Part shown: piece after piece, positions 43,404 to 53,110 of the stretch | How the letters are laid out: every line of letters begins with the position of its first letter | Position numbering within the stretch: the stretch's first letter is position 1 | Assembly: GCA_028693285.1 (NCBI GenBank) | Contig: JAQUVQ010000002.1 | Location: 41,626-105,625, forward strand | DNA: 64,000 nucleotides | Source: Smithellaceae bacterium | Lineage (GTDB): Bacteria; Desulfobacterota; Syntrophia; Syntrophales; Smithellaceae | Direction: 5' to 3' | Made by a program: the position numbers and the translations under genes | The notes under the pieces: model-generated | What the model saw: only the letters and a program-made list of their open reading frames with translations | The model's database searches: none | What the model was told of the DNA's origin: nothing

Positions 43404-44873
43404 ATGAAATACAAAAGCAAAAGTCTGATAATGATAATGTCTTTCGCGCTTGTGCTGCTTTCTTTTGCAGGCGCTCAGGCAAAATGGTGGATTTTCGGTG
43501 AGTCGGATGAAGAGGTGTCGATCAGCTACCTTTTTGTCAACAAATCATCTTTCGATGAAACAGGCGCAAAAATAACCCTGTTCAAGGAGATGCTTCCGGA
43601 CGGCAAAATCACCATCAGCGGAAAGGCCGTCGCGGGAAAAGGGAAAATCGGCAGCGCCCGGGTCAGCCTGGACGGGAAAGAAACATGGAAGGACGCCAAC
43701 CTTTCTGAAGGCGGCGCTTTTGAGTACAGCTTCTCGCCGGAAACGGGGAAAACCTATTCTATCTTTGTCGAAGTTTCCGACACGCTGGGCAAGACCAACG
43801 ACGTTGCGGCTACCGCTCGTCAACTGACTCTTTCCGAACGCAATATCATGAGCTTTATCAGGGAAGCGCTCGACAAATTGATTGCCGCCTATGAAAACCA
43901 TGACGCAAAAACTTTCATGTCGCTGGTCAGCGAGGATTTCGCCGGAGACATGACCAATCTGGACCGTGCCATACGAAAAGATTTCAGTTCCTTTGACGAT
44001 ATTGATTTGAACTATACCCTGAACAACATCACGTCCGACAGCAAGGGCATCTCTGTTTCTTTGAGCTACCGCAGGTTGCTGATGTCGACCAAAACCGGAC
44101 AATCCGTCAAAGACAAGGGCGTTACGGAATTCGTCTTTAAAATGGGCGACAAGAGCGCAAGGATTTACAGCATGAAAAATCCGCTGATTTTCGGTATCAC
44201 CGGCGCGCCGAACGTGGCGACGGGTACCGTTGCGTCCACAACAAACGATCCCGTCATCATCGCCGACGGCAGAGGAAACGTGGCCGAGGTGCCGGCACAG
44301 ACTTTTAACCAGATTGTTATGGATGACAGCGTCAGGATCACAAACAATCCCGATGGAACTTCAACCGTAAAAACTTCCGATAAAACGATAACGGTGGACA
44401 AGAACGGACAGCAGACCAGCGGCGGCAGTAATCCCAGCGAAACGGTGGAAAAGGGCTTAAGAACCATCATTTCGTTAGGCCATCCTCCCATGGGGTTTTC
44501 TTTTGTCAATGGTGAGGTTATGACTGCTGCGGGAGATTTTATGATTACGGGCGGCGGTCCGGGATTTGGTTACGGATTTGTTGAGCCCAGTGTAACCTTT
44601 GTGGATCTTGGCGCAAAAAGTATCGGCAGCGTCAATGAAGCTCCTGCAACGGGATATGCAAATCCCGCCGGCATGGGGGTACGGTTTGAAGAGGGGCACA
44701 CATACGCCTTTAAACTGGCCAACGGCAAATATGGCCTGATGGAAGTCAAATCCGTGACGGAGGAATGGATTCCCGGAAATCCGGGCCCGCCGCCGCAGCC
44801 GCCTGCGATGAGAATCACGATGAGATTTGAATACAAATATCAGCCCAGCGGCGCACGGCAGTTTCTGCCGTAA
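43404..44873 (+). CDS. Exported Ig-like plus NTF2-like protein (489 aa)
   Basis: Strong AAAGGAGG ribosome site before ATG 43404, 24 nt after the barrel gene. Signal peptide SLIMIMSFALVLLSFAGAQA. Residues ~55-135 read as a bacterial Ig-like domain (ITISGKAVAGKGKIGSARVS). Residues ~142-270 are an NTF2-like domain (LIAAYENHDAKTFMSLVSED) closest to the small protein at 53111. The C-terminal ~200 aa are Gly/Ser/Thr-rich and then beta-rich, with a PGPPPQPP stretch. No enzyme motif. Probably an accessory or structural partner of the barrel and giants. Confidence 0.68.
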   Translation: MKYKSKSLIMIMSFALVLLSFAGAQAKWWIFGESDEEVSISYLFVNKSSFDETGAKITLFKEMLPDGKITISGKAVAGKGKIGSARVSLDGKETWKDANLSEGGAFEYSFSPETGKTYSIFVEVSDTLGKTNDVAATARQLTLSERNIMSFIREALDKLIAAYENHDAKTFMSLVSEDFAGDMTNLDRAIRKDFSSFDDIDLNYTLNNITSDSKGISVSLSYRRLLMSTKTGQSVKDKGVTEFVFKMGDKSARIYSMKNPLIFGITGAPNVATGTVASTTNDPVIIADGRGNVAEVPAQTFNQIVMDDSVRITNNPDGTSTVKTSDKTITVDKNGQQTSGGSNPSETVEKGLRTIISLGHPPMGFSFVNGEVMTAAGDFMITGGGPGFGYGFVEPSVTFVDLGAKSIGSVNEAPATGYANPAGMGVRFEEGHTYAFKLANGKYGLMEVKSVTEEWIPGNPGPPPQPPAMRITMRFEYKYQPSGARQFLP

Positions 44874-44925
44874 AGGGATTCTTGCCGGGTGACAACCGGT
44901 TGTTCCAGGAAGAAAGGTTGATAAA

Positions 44926-46203
44926 ATGCGAAGAAAGATTCAGTTCTTCGGGATTAAACCCGTATGTCTTCTGATCGTCATGACGATTGTTTTATGCTTT
45001 TCCGGGCAGTGCCTTGCAAAGGGACCTGCTCCCAAAAAGGCAAAGGCTGCCCAGCGGCAGGAAGCTCCCAAGGCTGCTGTTTTGCCGGCTCCCGCCGTGG
45101 GTAAAGCGGAGCCGGAAAAGAAGCCGGCCCCCCCCGCATCTTTTGGCGTTGCCGCACCCCGGGACGCGGCGGCCTTTTTCGAGGAAGCCCGGAAACTGGC
45201 CGCAACCGATCCTGTTTCTGCCGTTGCGCTTTACCAGCGGGGAATGATGCTGAAACCCGATGCATGGAAAGAAAGAAAGGAGCTGGCCGCCCTCTACGAA
45301 AAGCAGGGTCAGTGGAATATGGCCCTGGAGGAATATGAAGCCGTTTTCAGGGCGGACAAGTCTGCGGAGAGTTATGCCAACCGGCTGCGGATGCTGGAGA
45401 AGGCCGGTTATTTGCGAACCGCGGCGGCTGAGGCAAGGAAAGCTTTTGCTCAATATCCCGACCGGCCTCAGTTTCTTCTGCAGGCCGGTGAGCTTTTTCA
45501 CAAAGCAGGAGATGAAGCCCCCGCAACGGCCGCTCTGCAGGAATATCTGAAATTGAAGCCGGATGACGGCCGGGCGCTGATGATGCTTGGCTCCGTTTAT
45601 GAAAAATCCAAAAAGCCGGCCGACGCCCTGAACGCCTATCTTCAGGCGGAAAAAAAGATGAAAGGCAATCAGGAAGCGGCGGATGCGGCAAAAAGGCTTC
45701 GGGCCGGAAACGCCGTTGCAGGCGGGCTGACCATTTTCCTTCCCGAAGGGTGGTCTGCGGATCAAGACGGCATCTTCAACCTTCAGAGCGGGGAGCGTGT
45801 GACCGTTTCCGTGAAATCCGCCGGAAGCCCCGCCGCTCTGGCGCTGACATCCGCGAGGGATTCCATGCCGAAAGAGCCGTTTAGTGCGGAAAATCTGAAA
45901 CAAATGGAAAAATTAAAAAAAATGCGGCAGGAACTGGCTAAGAAAGATCCGGAATCCGCGAAAAACATGCCGTCCGGCATGATGCCCATTCACACCCAGG
46001 GAGATTTTGCCCAGCTGAAGGGCGCAAAAAAAGCCGTTCTTTCCACCAGTGAGACGCTTCAGCCGGGAATGGAGTCGGCCGTGTCCGTCGCCGTTCCCTC
46101 CGGAGGAAAAATATATGTCTTTTTGTGGCGGGCGTCCCTGCCCGCCGCGGACGGAGAAAAGACGTTGAGTTTGCTCCTTGGACAATCCGTCTGGCCGCTT
46201 TAA
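44926..46203 (+). CDS. Exported TPR protein (425 aa)
   Basis: Signal peptide (VCLLIVMTIVLCFSGQCLA) and a Lys/Pro/Ala-rich linker (~30-75) precede four or five TPR-like helical repeats (~80-260), for example NMALEEYEAVFRADKSAESY and ALQEYLKLKPDD. A C-terminal beta-rich domain of ~160 aa starts LTIFLPEGWSADQDG and may fold like a PsbP/lipoprotein-type sandwich (uncertain). TPRs in the periplasm commonly act as assembly scaffolds. It lies 12 nt before the next giant gene, whose ribosome site follows this stop directly, so they are co-expressed. Confidence 0.75.
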   Translation: MRRKIQFFGIKPVCLLIVMTIVLCFSGQCLAKGPAPKKAKAAQRQEAPKAAVLPAPAVGKAEPEKKPAPPASFGVAAPRDAAAFFEEARKLAATDPVSAVALYQRGMMLKPDAWKERKELAALYEKQGQWNMALEEYEAVFRADKSAESYANRLRMLEKAGYLRTAAAEARKAFAQYPDRPQFLLQAGELFHKAGDEAPATAALQEYLKLKPDDGRALMMLGSVYEKSKKPADALNAYLQAEKKMKGNQEAADAAKRLRAGNAVAGGLTIFLPEGWSADQDGIFNLQSGERVTVSVKSAGSPAALALTSARDSMPKEPFSAENLKQMEKLKKMRQELAKKDPESAKNMPSGMMPIHTQGDFAQLKGAKKAVLSTSETLQPGMESAVSVAVPSGGKIYVFLWRASLPAADGEKTLSLLLGQSVWPL

Positions 46204-46215
46204 TCGGAGGTTCTC

Positions 46216-49200
46216 ATGATGTCACGATTACTCATTTCCAATATTTGCCGCTCTCTGTTGCTGCTGTTTCTCTGCTGCTTCAATCCCCTGGCTGCTGATG
46301 CCCAGGAGTATCAGCAGGCGGCCAACGCTCTTGAAAATCTTGCCTCGGAAATCCGCATGAATGAAGCCGCCGTGGGTCAGGTGCTCATGGAGGCCATGCA
46401 GTCCAAACACGGGGATATGCAAAAATGGAACGATCTGGACGCAAAGATGGCGGAGCTGGGCCGGTCCATTGACGCCAATCTGCCTGAAATCAGCCGGAAT
46501 GCGGCGATTGTGCTTGCGCAGAATCCTGATCAATACGTGCCGAGCATCTCCCTGGGGCGGACGTTTGAAGGCAACCTTCGAATGGCGACGGACAAGAGGA
46601 AACAGCTCGGTGAACAGTGGAAGGCCGAAAACGACAAACTGATGAGTATAAACGCAAAGATTGCCAAGGTTACTGAACTTATCGGCAACGCGCAGGCAGG
46701 CTCTGCCATCGACGCTGTCATGGTGCTAAATCCTTTGCCGGATGATTTCTGGGAGTTTGGAGGAGAGGCCACAATTGCGGTTCTTGCCTTATATTCCGGG
46801 CCGGTCGGCTGGGTTGCGCTTGCCGGCACAGCAGCGGCTAAAGGCATCAGTATGGTCACCAAATCATACTACAATGCAAAAAGTTTGAAAGAACGCCTGA
46901 AGGTGTACACGGAACTAAGGGACGTCCTGCAGGAAAAGAAAAAAATCCATGAAGATAATATGAAAACGCTCCGCGACGGCGAGCAGGAAATGCGTCAGAT
47001 CGAACAGACACTGGAAAAGCACGAAAAGAAAATGACTGAATATAAGGCCAGGGTCAACTCCGCCATGGAGGCCTTAAACAATCAATACAAGAGCGCCTTT
47101 GATGCCAGAAAGCAAAAGCTGGACGAAGAAGTTCGGAAAATGGCGGACGCGCCCAAGCCGGATCTGAAGCCAAACGGATGGGTCTACGGCATGGATCCCA
47201 TTCCGCCCATTTCTTCCGGTGAGTACAGCGGTGAAGTGAACGCGATGATTTCGCAGATGAGATCTTACGCCCAGGCGGTGGAAGACGGAGGCGACCCGGA
47301 TAATTTCCAGATCATGGTCACGGACTGGCACAATCGTTTGCACGATCGGCACAAGAACATCAAAAAAGAGCTTGATCAGAAGAGAGAGGCGCACAATCAG
47401 GCCACCCAGGTTTTCTGGAGGTCGTATGACGCGGCCTCGGCGGAATATGATCGCGCCTGGCGTATCTATGTCGATTGCCGTGACGGGAGTGACCGCTGCT
47501 ACGCCTCGCTGCGGGCAGCGGGAGACCGGTATAATGCCGCTGTCAGAGCCGCCTATGCGGCGCTCCGGCCCTTCGGTCAGGCGATGATCAATCCCTACCG
47601 TGAGCTGATAAAAATCGATCAGATTCATTACCGGGTCCGGGACGCTTTCTATCCTTTCCGGGAGCGAGTGGACAATGCCGCAAAGAAAAACACCCGGGAT
47701 TTCTGGAACCAATCCCGCCTTTGGGAGACCAAATTTGACGAAACCAATGCCAAAGTTTACGATGCCGTGGCGCCTGTTCCCTACTGGATTGATCAGTGGA
47801 AAAGCCGGGCTGAAAGATTGGATGATGAGATTCAGAGCGCTCTTTACTGGGGGCGAAATATTGCGGATGTCCGGGCCGAGCTGTTGTCCACGGCAAAGGA
47901 TTTGAGGGATTTGCATAAAACCGTTCAGGAAGCGGCCAAAAAGTATGAGAGCGCCAACCAGGAGCGCATCCAGACGGCCAACAAGGCGCAAAGTGAATTG
48001 AATGGTATCCTCACCCGTTATGGACGGCTGATTAATTATTACTGGGCATCCAACTTTTCCATAGACTGGCTTGGTGATCCAATGGAATTTACGCCGCGTG
48101 CTCCGGACCAGGAAAAAAATATCACGTCGCTGGAGGAATATGTTAAGAAAAAATTCACTTTTTACGAACCGGAACATCTTAAAAAATCCCTGAAATTGGA
48201 TATTCCGGGGATTGCCGCACAATACGAGAACAAAGCCCGGGAACTGACGTTTTACACGGACTGGGTCGATACGTATCGCCATCGCGCATCGACGGCAGTC
48301 GGCGCTTTAGACAGAATCAGCGTGGAAAAGACGGGTCAGTACTTTTATTCCGACCGGGGAGGAACGGTTCCGGAGGTTCTGTCGAAGGAATTTGGTAAAC
48401 CGCCCTGGTCAACCATTGCCCAGGATGCGGAAAAGTATGTATCCAAGGGAGATTTCGCGTCACTTCCCTGGGGAAAGTTTCAATCCTGGGAGAACCTTGG
48501 AATATGGCAGAAACTTTACGCCGGGCAAACGCTCCTGCTGAATAAGCTGAACAAGGATGCCAAAAACTACGTTCAGGCAAGGTCCAATGGATGGTTTATG
48601 GCGGTTCCCGCACAAACGATGGACCCCCTGATCGAAAACTGGAAAAAACTGCGCGAGGTTAGCGAACGCTTCGACAAGCTGGCCAAGCCCGAACATGACA
48701 AACTTGCCGGCGGTCAGGAACAGGCGCAAAAGGAAGCCCAGCCTGTTTTCGAAACCTGGGGCAAGATGCCCAAGTATTCGCGGGATATGGTGGCGGAGGA
48801 ATACAGGCGTTTTTCCAATGCATACAACTGGCTCCAAGACTATATCAGAAGCAAATTCGATGCGACCAGGACCACTCTTCAGCCGCCGAACAACTCCGTC
48901 GCCGTCAATCTGGACAACCTGATTCTGGGCTATGCTCCGGCTTATGAAAAATGGAAAAAACAGCAGGAAGAAGCCGACCGGCGCGCTGAAGAACAGAGGC
49001 GCCAGTGGGAAGCGGCGGAAAAAGCCCGCCTCGAGAAGGAAAAGAAGCAGGCGGAAGAAGAGGCGCAAAGAGCCGCCAGGGCAATCGAAGAAGAAAAGAA
49101 GAGGGCCCAGGAAAATCTTTCCCTGGTCAAGGATTTTTATGTCCGCTTCAAGGAAGCCTACGAAGAAAGAAATGATTCGCGGGTGATCAGCATGATCAGC

Positions 49201-49491
49201 GACCAGTGGCAGGCGGGCGACGGAACCACGCTTTCCGATCTGCAGATGACGCTGCGCCGCACGTTTAAAACATTCGACGAGATCCGTTACAACGTGCAGA
49301 ATCTGTCGGTCACTCCCCTGCAAGGAGATCGTTACAGTGTTTCGTATGACGTCACCATTACGAGCCGGATTTACAAACGCAATCTGAGGCATGAGGAAAA
49401 ATCAAGCATCAACGAAGAAGTGACCATTGAAAAATCAGGAAAAGCAAAGATTTCGAGAACGCTGGGCGGAAGATTCTGGTATGTGCAATGA
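46216..49491 (+). CDS. Large exported coiled-coil protein with C-terminal NTF2-like domain (1091 aa)
   Basis: GGAGG sits just before ATG 46216. Signal peptide SLLLLFLCCFNPLAADAQ. The body is mostly long charged helices. A Gly/Ala hydrophobic patch near 190-220 (VGWVALAGTAAAKG) could be membrane-active or buried. A high-charge Glu/Lys/Arg helix (~910-965, EEAQRAARAIEEEKKRA) leads into the shared NTF2-like domain (~965-1091), ending LGGRFWYVQ. The N-terminal body is not obviously like the first giant, so these proteins share the C-terminal domain rather than a common ancestor over full length. Confidence 0.7.
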   Translation: MMSRLLISNICRSLLLLFLCCFNPLAADAQEYQQAANALENLASEIRMNEAAVGQVLMEAMQSKHGDMQKWNDLDAKMAELGRSIDANLPEISRNAAIVLAQNPDQYVPSISLGRTFEGNLRMATDKRKQLGEQWKAENDKLMSINAKIAKVTELIGNAQAGSAIDAVMVLNPLPDDFWEFGGEATIAVLALYSGPVGWVALAGTAAAKGISMVTKSYYNAKSLKERLKVYTELRDVLQEKKKIHEDNMKTLRDGEQEMRQIEQTLEKHEKKMTEYKARVNSAMEALNNQYKSAFDARKQKLDEEVRKMADAPKPDLKPNGWVYGMDPIPPISSGEYSGEVNAMISQMRSYAQAVEDGGDPDNFQIMVTDWHNRLHDRHKNIKKELDQKREAHNQATQVFWRSYDAASAEYDRAWRIYVDCRDGSDRCYASLRAAGDRYNAAVRAAYAALRPFGQAMINPYRELIKIDQIHYRVRDAFYPFRERVDNAAKKNTRDFWNQSRLWETKFDETNAKVYDAVAPVPYWIDQWKSRAERLDDEIQSALYWGRNIADVRAELLSTAKDLRDLHKTVQEAAKKYESANQERIQTANKAQSELNGILTRYGRLINYYWASNFSIDWLGDPMEFTPRAPDQEKNITSLEEYVKKKFTFYEPEHLKKSLKLDIPGIAAQYENKARELTFYTDWVDTYRHRASTAVGALDRISVEKTGQYFYSDRGGTVPEVLSKEFGKPPWSTIAQDAEKYVSKGDFASLPWGKFQSWENLGIWQKLYAGQTLLLNKLNKDAKNYVQARSNGWFMAVPAQTMDPLIENWKKLREVSERFDKLAKPEHDKLAGGQEQAQKEAQPVFETWGKMPKYSRDMVAEEYRRFSNAYNWLQDYIRSKFDATRTTLQPPNNSVAVNLDNLILGYAPAYEKWKKQQEEADRRAEEQRRQWEAAEKARLEKEKKQAEEEAQRAARAIEEEKKRAQENLSLVKDFYVRFKEAYEERNDSRVISMISDQWQAGDGTTLSDLQMTLRRTFKTFDEIRYNVQNLSVTPLQGDRYSVSYDVTITSRIYKRNLRHEEKSSINEEVTIEKSGKAKISRTLGGRFWYVQ
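49372..49484 (+). repeat. 113-bp identical 3' tract, copy 1
   Basis: Identical by eye to 52963-53075. It encodes YKRNLRHEEKSSINEEV and the following end of the domain. Confidence 0.92.
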
Positions 49492-49542
49492 TTTTCCAGT
49501 AAAAAAGTTAATATAAACAGATTGTTCCGGGATGTGCTGATC

Positions 49543-52500
49543 ATGAGCGTAAGAAGAGACTGGAAGTTGATTTATAAGCGGGGGAGATTATTCCTGCTGG
49601 TGATTCTGGCCACGCTTATGTTGGTGAATAGTGCAGGGGCGTTTAGTACCGATTTTGAAGCAGGAGTTGATTTTTTCGGTAACTTCGTCGAAAAAGGCAC
49701 CAACAGCGGCTATGGAACAGTCCTTAAATTAGACCAGCCTAATCTTGATCCTGATAAATTTAAGAACTTTGATTGGGCCCGGCTGACCATGGCCCGGTTT
49801 TCTACCGCTCTGGACGTTGTGGACAAGCTCAATAGGGGGGAATATGACGATGCGCAACTTGCCCTGGCTCTCAGAGCAATCCAGGAGATAGCCGGCTCGG
49901 AAAGCGGGGGCAAATTGTTAGGCGCATTGGGACTCAGCTCATTAACGGTGAACGTCTTCGTAGTGTCGGTGAAGGTCTATGTAGCCTCTGTGAGGGCGGT
50001 GCGGGAATCGACCCGCGCGGTGCAACTGGAATCGCTCTACGGCCATTTCGAATCTATTGCCAATAATCCGCGGCTGAGAAACCCCGGCAGGGTCCTGGGC
50101 GAAGGCGATCCGATGCCCGTGACCCGCGCCAGCATCGATCTCCTCTGGAGAGATATTGTGGATGATGAGAATGTGCGGGCGCAGTTCTATGTTTATGTGA
50201 CTCAACTGCTGCAAAGAGATTGGCCGGAGGGCCCTTACTGGCTGGGCTGGTATGCGGCTGCACATCCCCCGCAAAAACTACCTTCTGCGCCAAATACAGT
50301 AGTGCAAACAATAACGGCAACGCCACCGCCGCCGTTTTTGCAAGCCCAACCTGTTGCCGGGCCGACACCGGAATTACTTGCATCGAGGAGAAGGGAGATG
50401 GAGGGCTACATTGCCAGTCTGCTCGGAGACCTCAACCAGAAAAGGAAGGTCGAAGAACAGTTGACGCAGGTCCGTAAGTCCTTTATCGATCTGAAAGACC
50501 GGATCGGAAGGTCCCGTGATCTGGAGGCGATCATGGTAAAATTCGCTCAATCTCTGGAGAGGCTGCCGGCCGTTGAAGAATTTGGAAAAAAATGTCCCGG
50601 CTACATCCAGAACGCGGAGAACATCAAGAGCCAGCGGTCGCTTGAAGATCTGATGGAACAGAGCAAGGGCTTTGCGGAAAACGTGATCCAGTTCATCCCG
50701 GCAAAGGGGTTCTATGCCAAAGACCGGGCGAGGCTTCTCGGCCTTCTTAAAACCTGCTACATTCAAGCCAAAGAAAAGATTCCCGTTGTGGCACAGAAAC
50801 AGAAGGAGGAAATGGAAAAACCGACTCCGCGGCCGACTGATGCAAGAAAGGATGAAACAGTACAAGACGGATATGCCTATTATTTCAAGGCTTTTGTTGT
50901 TCCATACGCCTGGTCCGAGGAACCTGACACCGCAAAACGCAGCGTTTTCGTCAGCCTGAGCAAAGGAAAGTGGGATCAGGCCGATGACGTATATGCCCGA
51001 TGGACGGGAAAGACTTATTACGGATATGATCGGGGTCCCGGCCAGACCTACGTCGTTCACTACTCGGATGTTCTGACGAAAGTAACCGACCTGTATAATA
51101 AGCCCCGCAACCCTCTGGCTAAACAATACCAGGCTGCCTACGACAGCTGTGACGCTGCCTATCGGGCGTCTTTCGGGCCCAGAGATGCCTGTTATGCGGC
51201 TGCAAAAACCGAAAAGGACAAACAGCCCTGCCAGGATATTGAGAGCAGGGCTTCTAATGCCTACAGCTTTTGTCAGGAGAGCAGTGGCCGTCCGCTCCGG
51301 TTGCAGATTGAAGTACTCGATGCCGGCTTCAGCCGCGCAAAGCAGGCCGTTGGCTATCTTCTGGAAGGTGATGAGAGTCTCTATCGGGAGACGAAGGTGG
51401 CCATGGACGAGGCTTTCCGGAGCATTGTCGAGCTTCAGCAGGAGAAGAAAAGACAGCTGGAAACCCTGCGCAAAGACCTGGCCAAGTTTGATGGACGGCT
51501 TCCTCTGGAGGAAAAACCCCGGGTGGTGGAAGGGCTGGACAGGGCGATTGCTGATTTAAAGAAAAACAGTTGGCCGGGAGTGACAAAAGAGTGGATGGGC
51601 GGAGGGGGAATATCATCCAGTTCGGTTGTCATCGATGAACGCGCGCTGAGCCTGAGGGAACGCGCGCGCCCCCTTCCCGGAAGCGTGGATAGCTGGGAAG
51701 CGAAAATCATCGAGGCTGAAGAAGGATGGAATTTTGCCGTTCGTGACTGGCAGGCCTTTTATCCGACCGTTGATCTCAAAAAACAGGATTATGACATGAT
51801 TACGATGTGGGTAGACAAGACCTTCAGCCGGGATGATTTTGATCGCTACGACAGGGCGGCTAATCGTGTTCCGGCGCTTGTCTATTCCGCGAAGACGAAA
51901 CTGGGGGAATACCGGACTCTGGCGGGAACGGAATTTCACAACATTTCCACCGATGCCGCCTGGCTTTCCTCGATCACCGCCGAGTTCAGTAAATGGGTTG
52001 CCCAAAAGCAGAAGGAGGGAATTCCCTATTTCAGTTACAGCCCGGGATTGCACCTGTTGTCCAGTCCTTATCCTCACTACCTGACCAAGGGTGAAGCGGC
52101 CTTATACGCCGCGGAGGCGAAGCAGCTCAAGATCTATGACTTTGTGCAGAAGTATATGCCTTCCAGCCTGGCCGCTTTTGACGCAGACCTTCTCCTGGGT
52201 AAGATTCGTCTGGCCGAGGAAGATAATTTCATTATTGGCTTTAACACAATCGCCGGAAATATAGCCATTTACAAGAGTCAGATCAGCAGGGCCAATGACC
52301 TTTTGGCGAGCCTGAAGCCGGATATGGGCGCTGTTGCCTATGGGGAGGTGCTCAAAGAGGTCAGCACGGTTTTGCCCGTGACGCTGGAGCGCTCCAACGA
52401 GGCGGAGGATAAAGCCCGTGAAAAAAACGCCAAGAGCATGAAGATATCTTATGTGCCGCTTCCCTGGGAAGGCCGCCTGATCTTTGTGGACGAGTCTAAA

Positions 52501-53082
52501 CTTAACTTTCCCCTGGGTCTTGCTTATCTGGATTTAAGGAAGCAGCTTTCCGTGGCGATCCGAAAAGGTCAGGAATACACGATTGCGGAACGGGCGAAAG
52601 CGGCGGAAAAGAACGGGCAGCAGGAACAGGCTAAAAAGGAGAGCCCGAAAACCGCGGAAGTTGCGCCGTCGCCGGCTGTGTCTGCCGGCAGAGATAAGGA
52701 AGAAATACAGGCTTTTTATAATCGATTCAAGCAGGCCTATGAGGAGCGCAACGATTCTCAGGTATTGAGCATGATCAGCGATCAGTGGCAGGCGAACGAC
52801 GGCGCAACGCTGTCCGACCTGCAGATGAACCTCCGCAGGACTTTTAAAATGTTTGATGAAGTCAAATACAATATTCAGAACCTGTCGATGATTCTTGTTG
52901 AATCCGGAAACGGCCGTTTGCGCTATCTGGTTTCTTATGATGTCACCATTACCAGCAGGATGTACAAACGCAATCTGAGGCATGAGGAAAAATCAAGCAT
53001 CAACGAAGAAGTGACCATTGAAAAATCAGGAAAAGCAAAGATTTCGAGAACGCTGGGCGGAAGATTCTGGTATGTACAGTAA
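49543..53082 (+). CDS. Large exported coiled-coil protein with C-terminal NTF2-like domain (1179 aa)
   Basis: ATG 49543 is preferred to the track's TTG at 49522, as it directly precedes the basic MSVRRDWKLIYKRGR and the hydrophobic LFLLVILATLMLVNSAGA signal segment. The first ~350 aa are homologous to the protein at 37882 (ESLYG, GDPMPV). A Pro/Ala linker (~250-280) and coiled coils follow. Cys-rich patch CDAAYRASFGPRDACYAA lies near 545. The NTF2-like domain covers ~1049-1179 and carries a small insertion (LVESGNGRLRY) relative to the others. Penultimate gene of the run; 28 nt to the last. Confidence 0.7.
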   Translation: MSVRRDWKLIYKRGRLFLLVILATLMLVNSAGAFSTDFEAGVDFFGNFVEKGTNSGYGTVLKLDQPNLDPDKFKNFDWARLTMARFSTALDVVDKLNRGEYDDAQLALALRAIQEIAGSESGGKLLGALGLSSLTVNVFVVSVKVYVASVRAVRESTRAVQLESLYGHFESIANNPRLRNPGRVLGEGDPMPVTRASIDLLWRDIVDDENVRAQFYVYVTQLLQRDWPEGPYWLGWYAAAHPPQKLPSAPNTVVQTITATPPPPFLQAQPVAGPTPELLASRRREMEGYIASLLGDLNQKRKVEEQLTQVRKSFIDLKDRIGRSRDLEAIMVKFAQSLERLPAVEEFGKKCPGYIQNAENIKSQRSLEDLMEQSKGFAENVIQFIPAKGFYAKDRARLLGLLKTCYIQAKEKIPVVAQKQKEEMEKPTPRPTDARKDETVQDGYAYYFKAFVVPYAWSEEPDTAKRSVFVSLSKGKWDQADDVYARWTGKTYYGYDRGPGQTYVVHYSDVLTKVTDLYNKPRNPLAKQYQAAYDSCDAAYRASFGPRDACYAAAKTEKDKQPCQDIESRASNAYSFCQESSGRPLRLQIEVLDAGFSRAKQAVGYLLEGDESLYRETKVAMDEAFRSIVELQQEKKRQLETLRKDLAKFDGRLPLEEKPRVVEGLDRAIADLKKNSWPGVTKEWMGGGGISSSSVVIDERALSLRERARPLPGSVDSWEAKIIEAEEGWNFAVRDWQAFYPTVDLKKQDYDMITMWVDKTFSRDDFDRYDRAANRVPALVYSAKTKLGEYRTLAGTEFHNISTDAAWLSSITAEFSKWVAQKQKEGIPYFSYSPGLHLLSSPYPHYLTKGEAALYAAEAKQLKIYDFVQKYMPSSLAAFDADLLLGKIRLAEEDNFIIGFNTIAGNIAIYKSQISRANDLLASLKPDMGAVAYGEVLKEVSTVLPVTLERSNEAEDKAREKNAKSMKISYVPLPWEGRLIFVDESKLNFPLGLAYLDLRKQLSVAIRKGQEYTIAERAKAAEKNGQQEQAKKESPKTAEVAPSPAVSAGRDKEEIQAFYNRFKQAYEERNDSQVLSMISDQWQANDGATLSDLQMNLRRTFKMFDEVKYNIQNLSMILVESGNGRLRYLVSYDVTITSRMYKRNLRHEEKSSINEEVTIEKSGKAKISRTLGGRFWYVQ
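52963..53075 (+). repeat. 113-bp identical 3' tract, copy 2
   Basis: Partner of 49372-49484. Identity stops two codons before the stop and at the codon change Ile to Met upstream. Confidence 0.92.
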
Positions 53083-53110
53083 TGATCAATACGGAATAAA
53101 GGAGTCGTGT

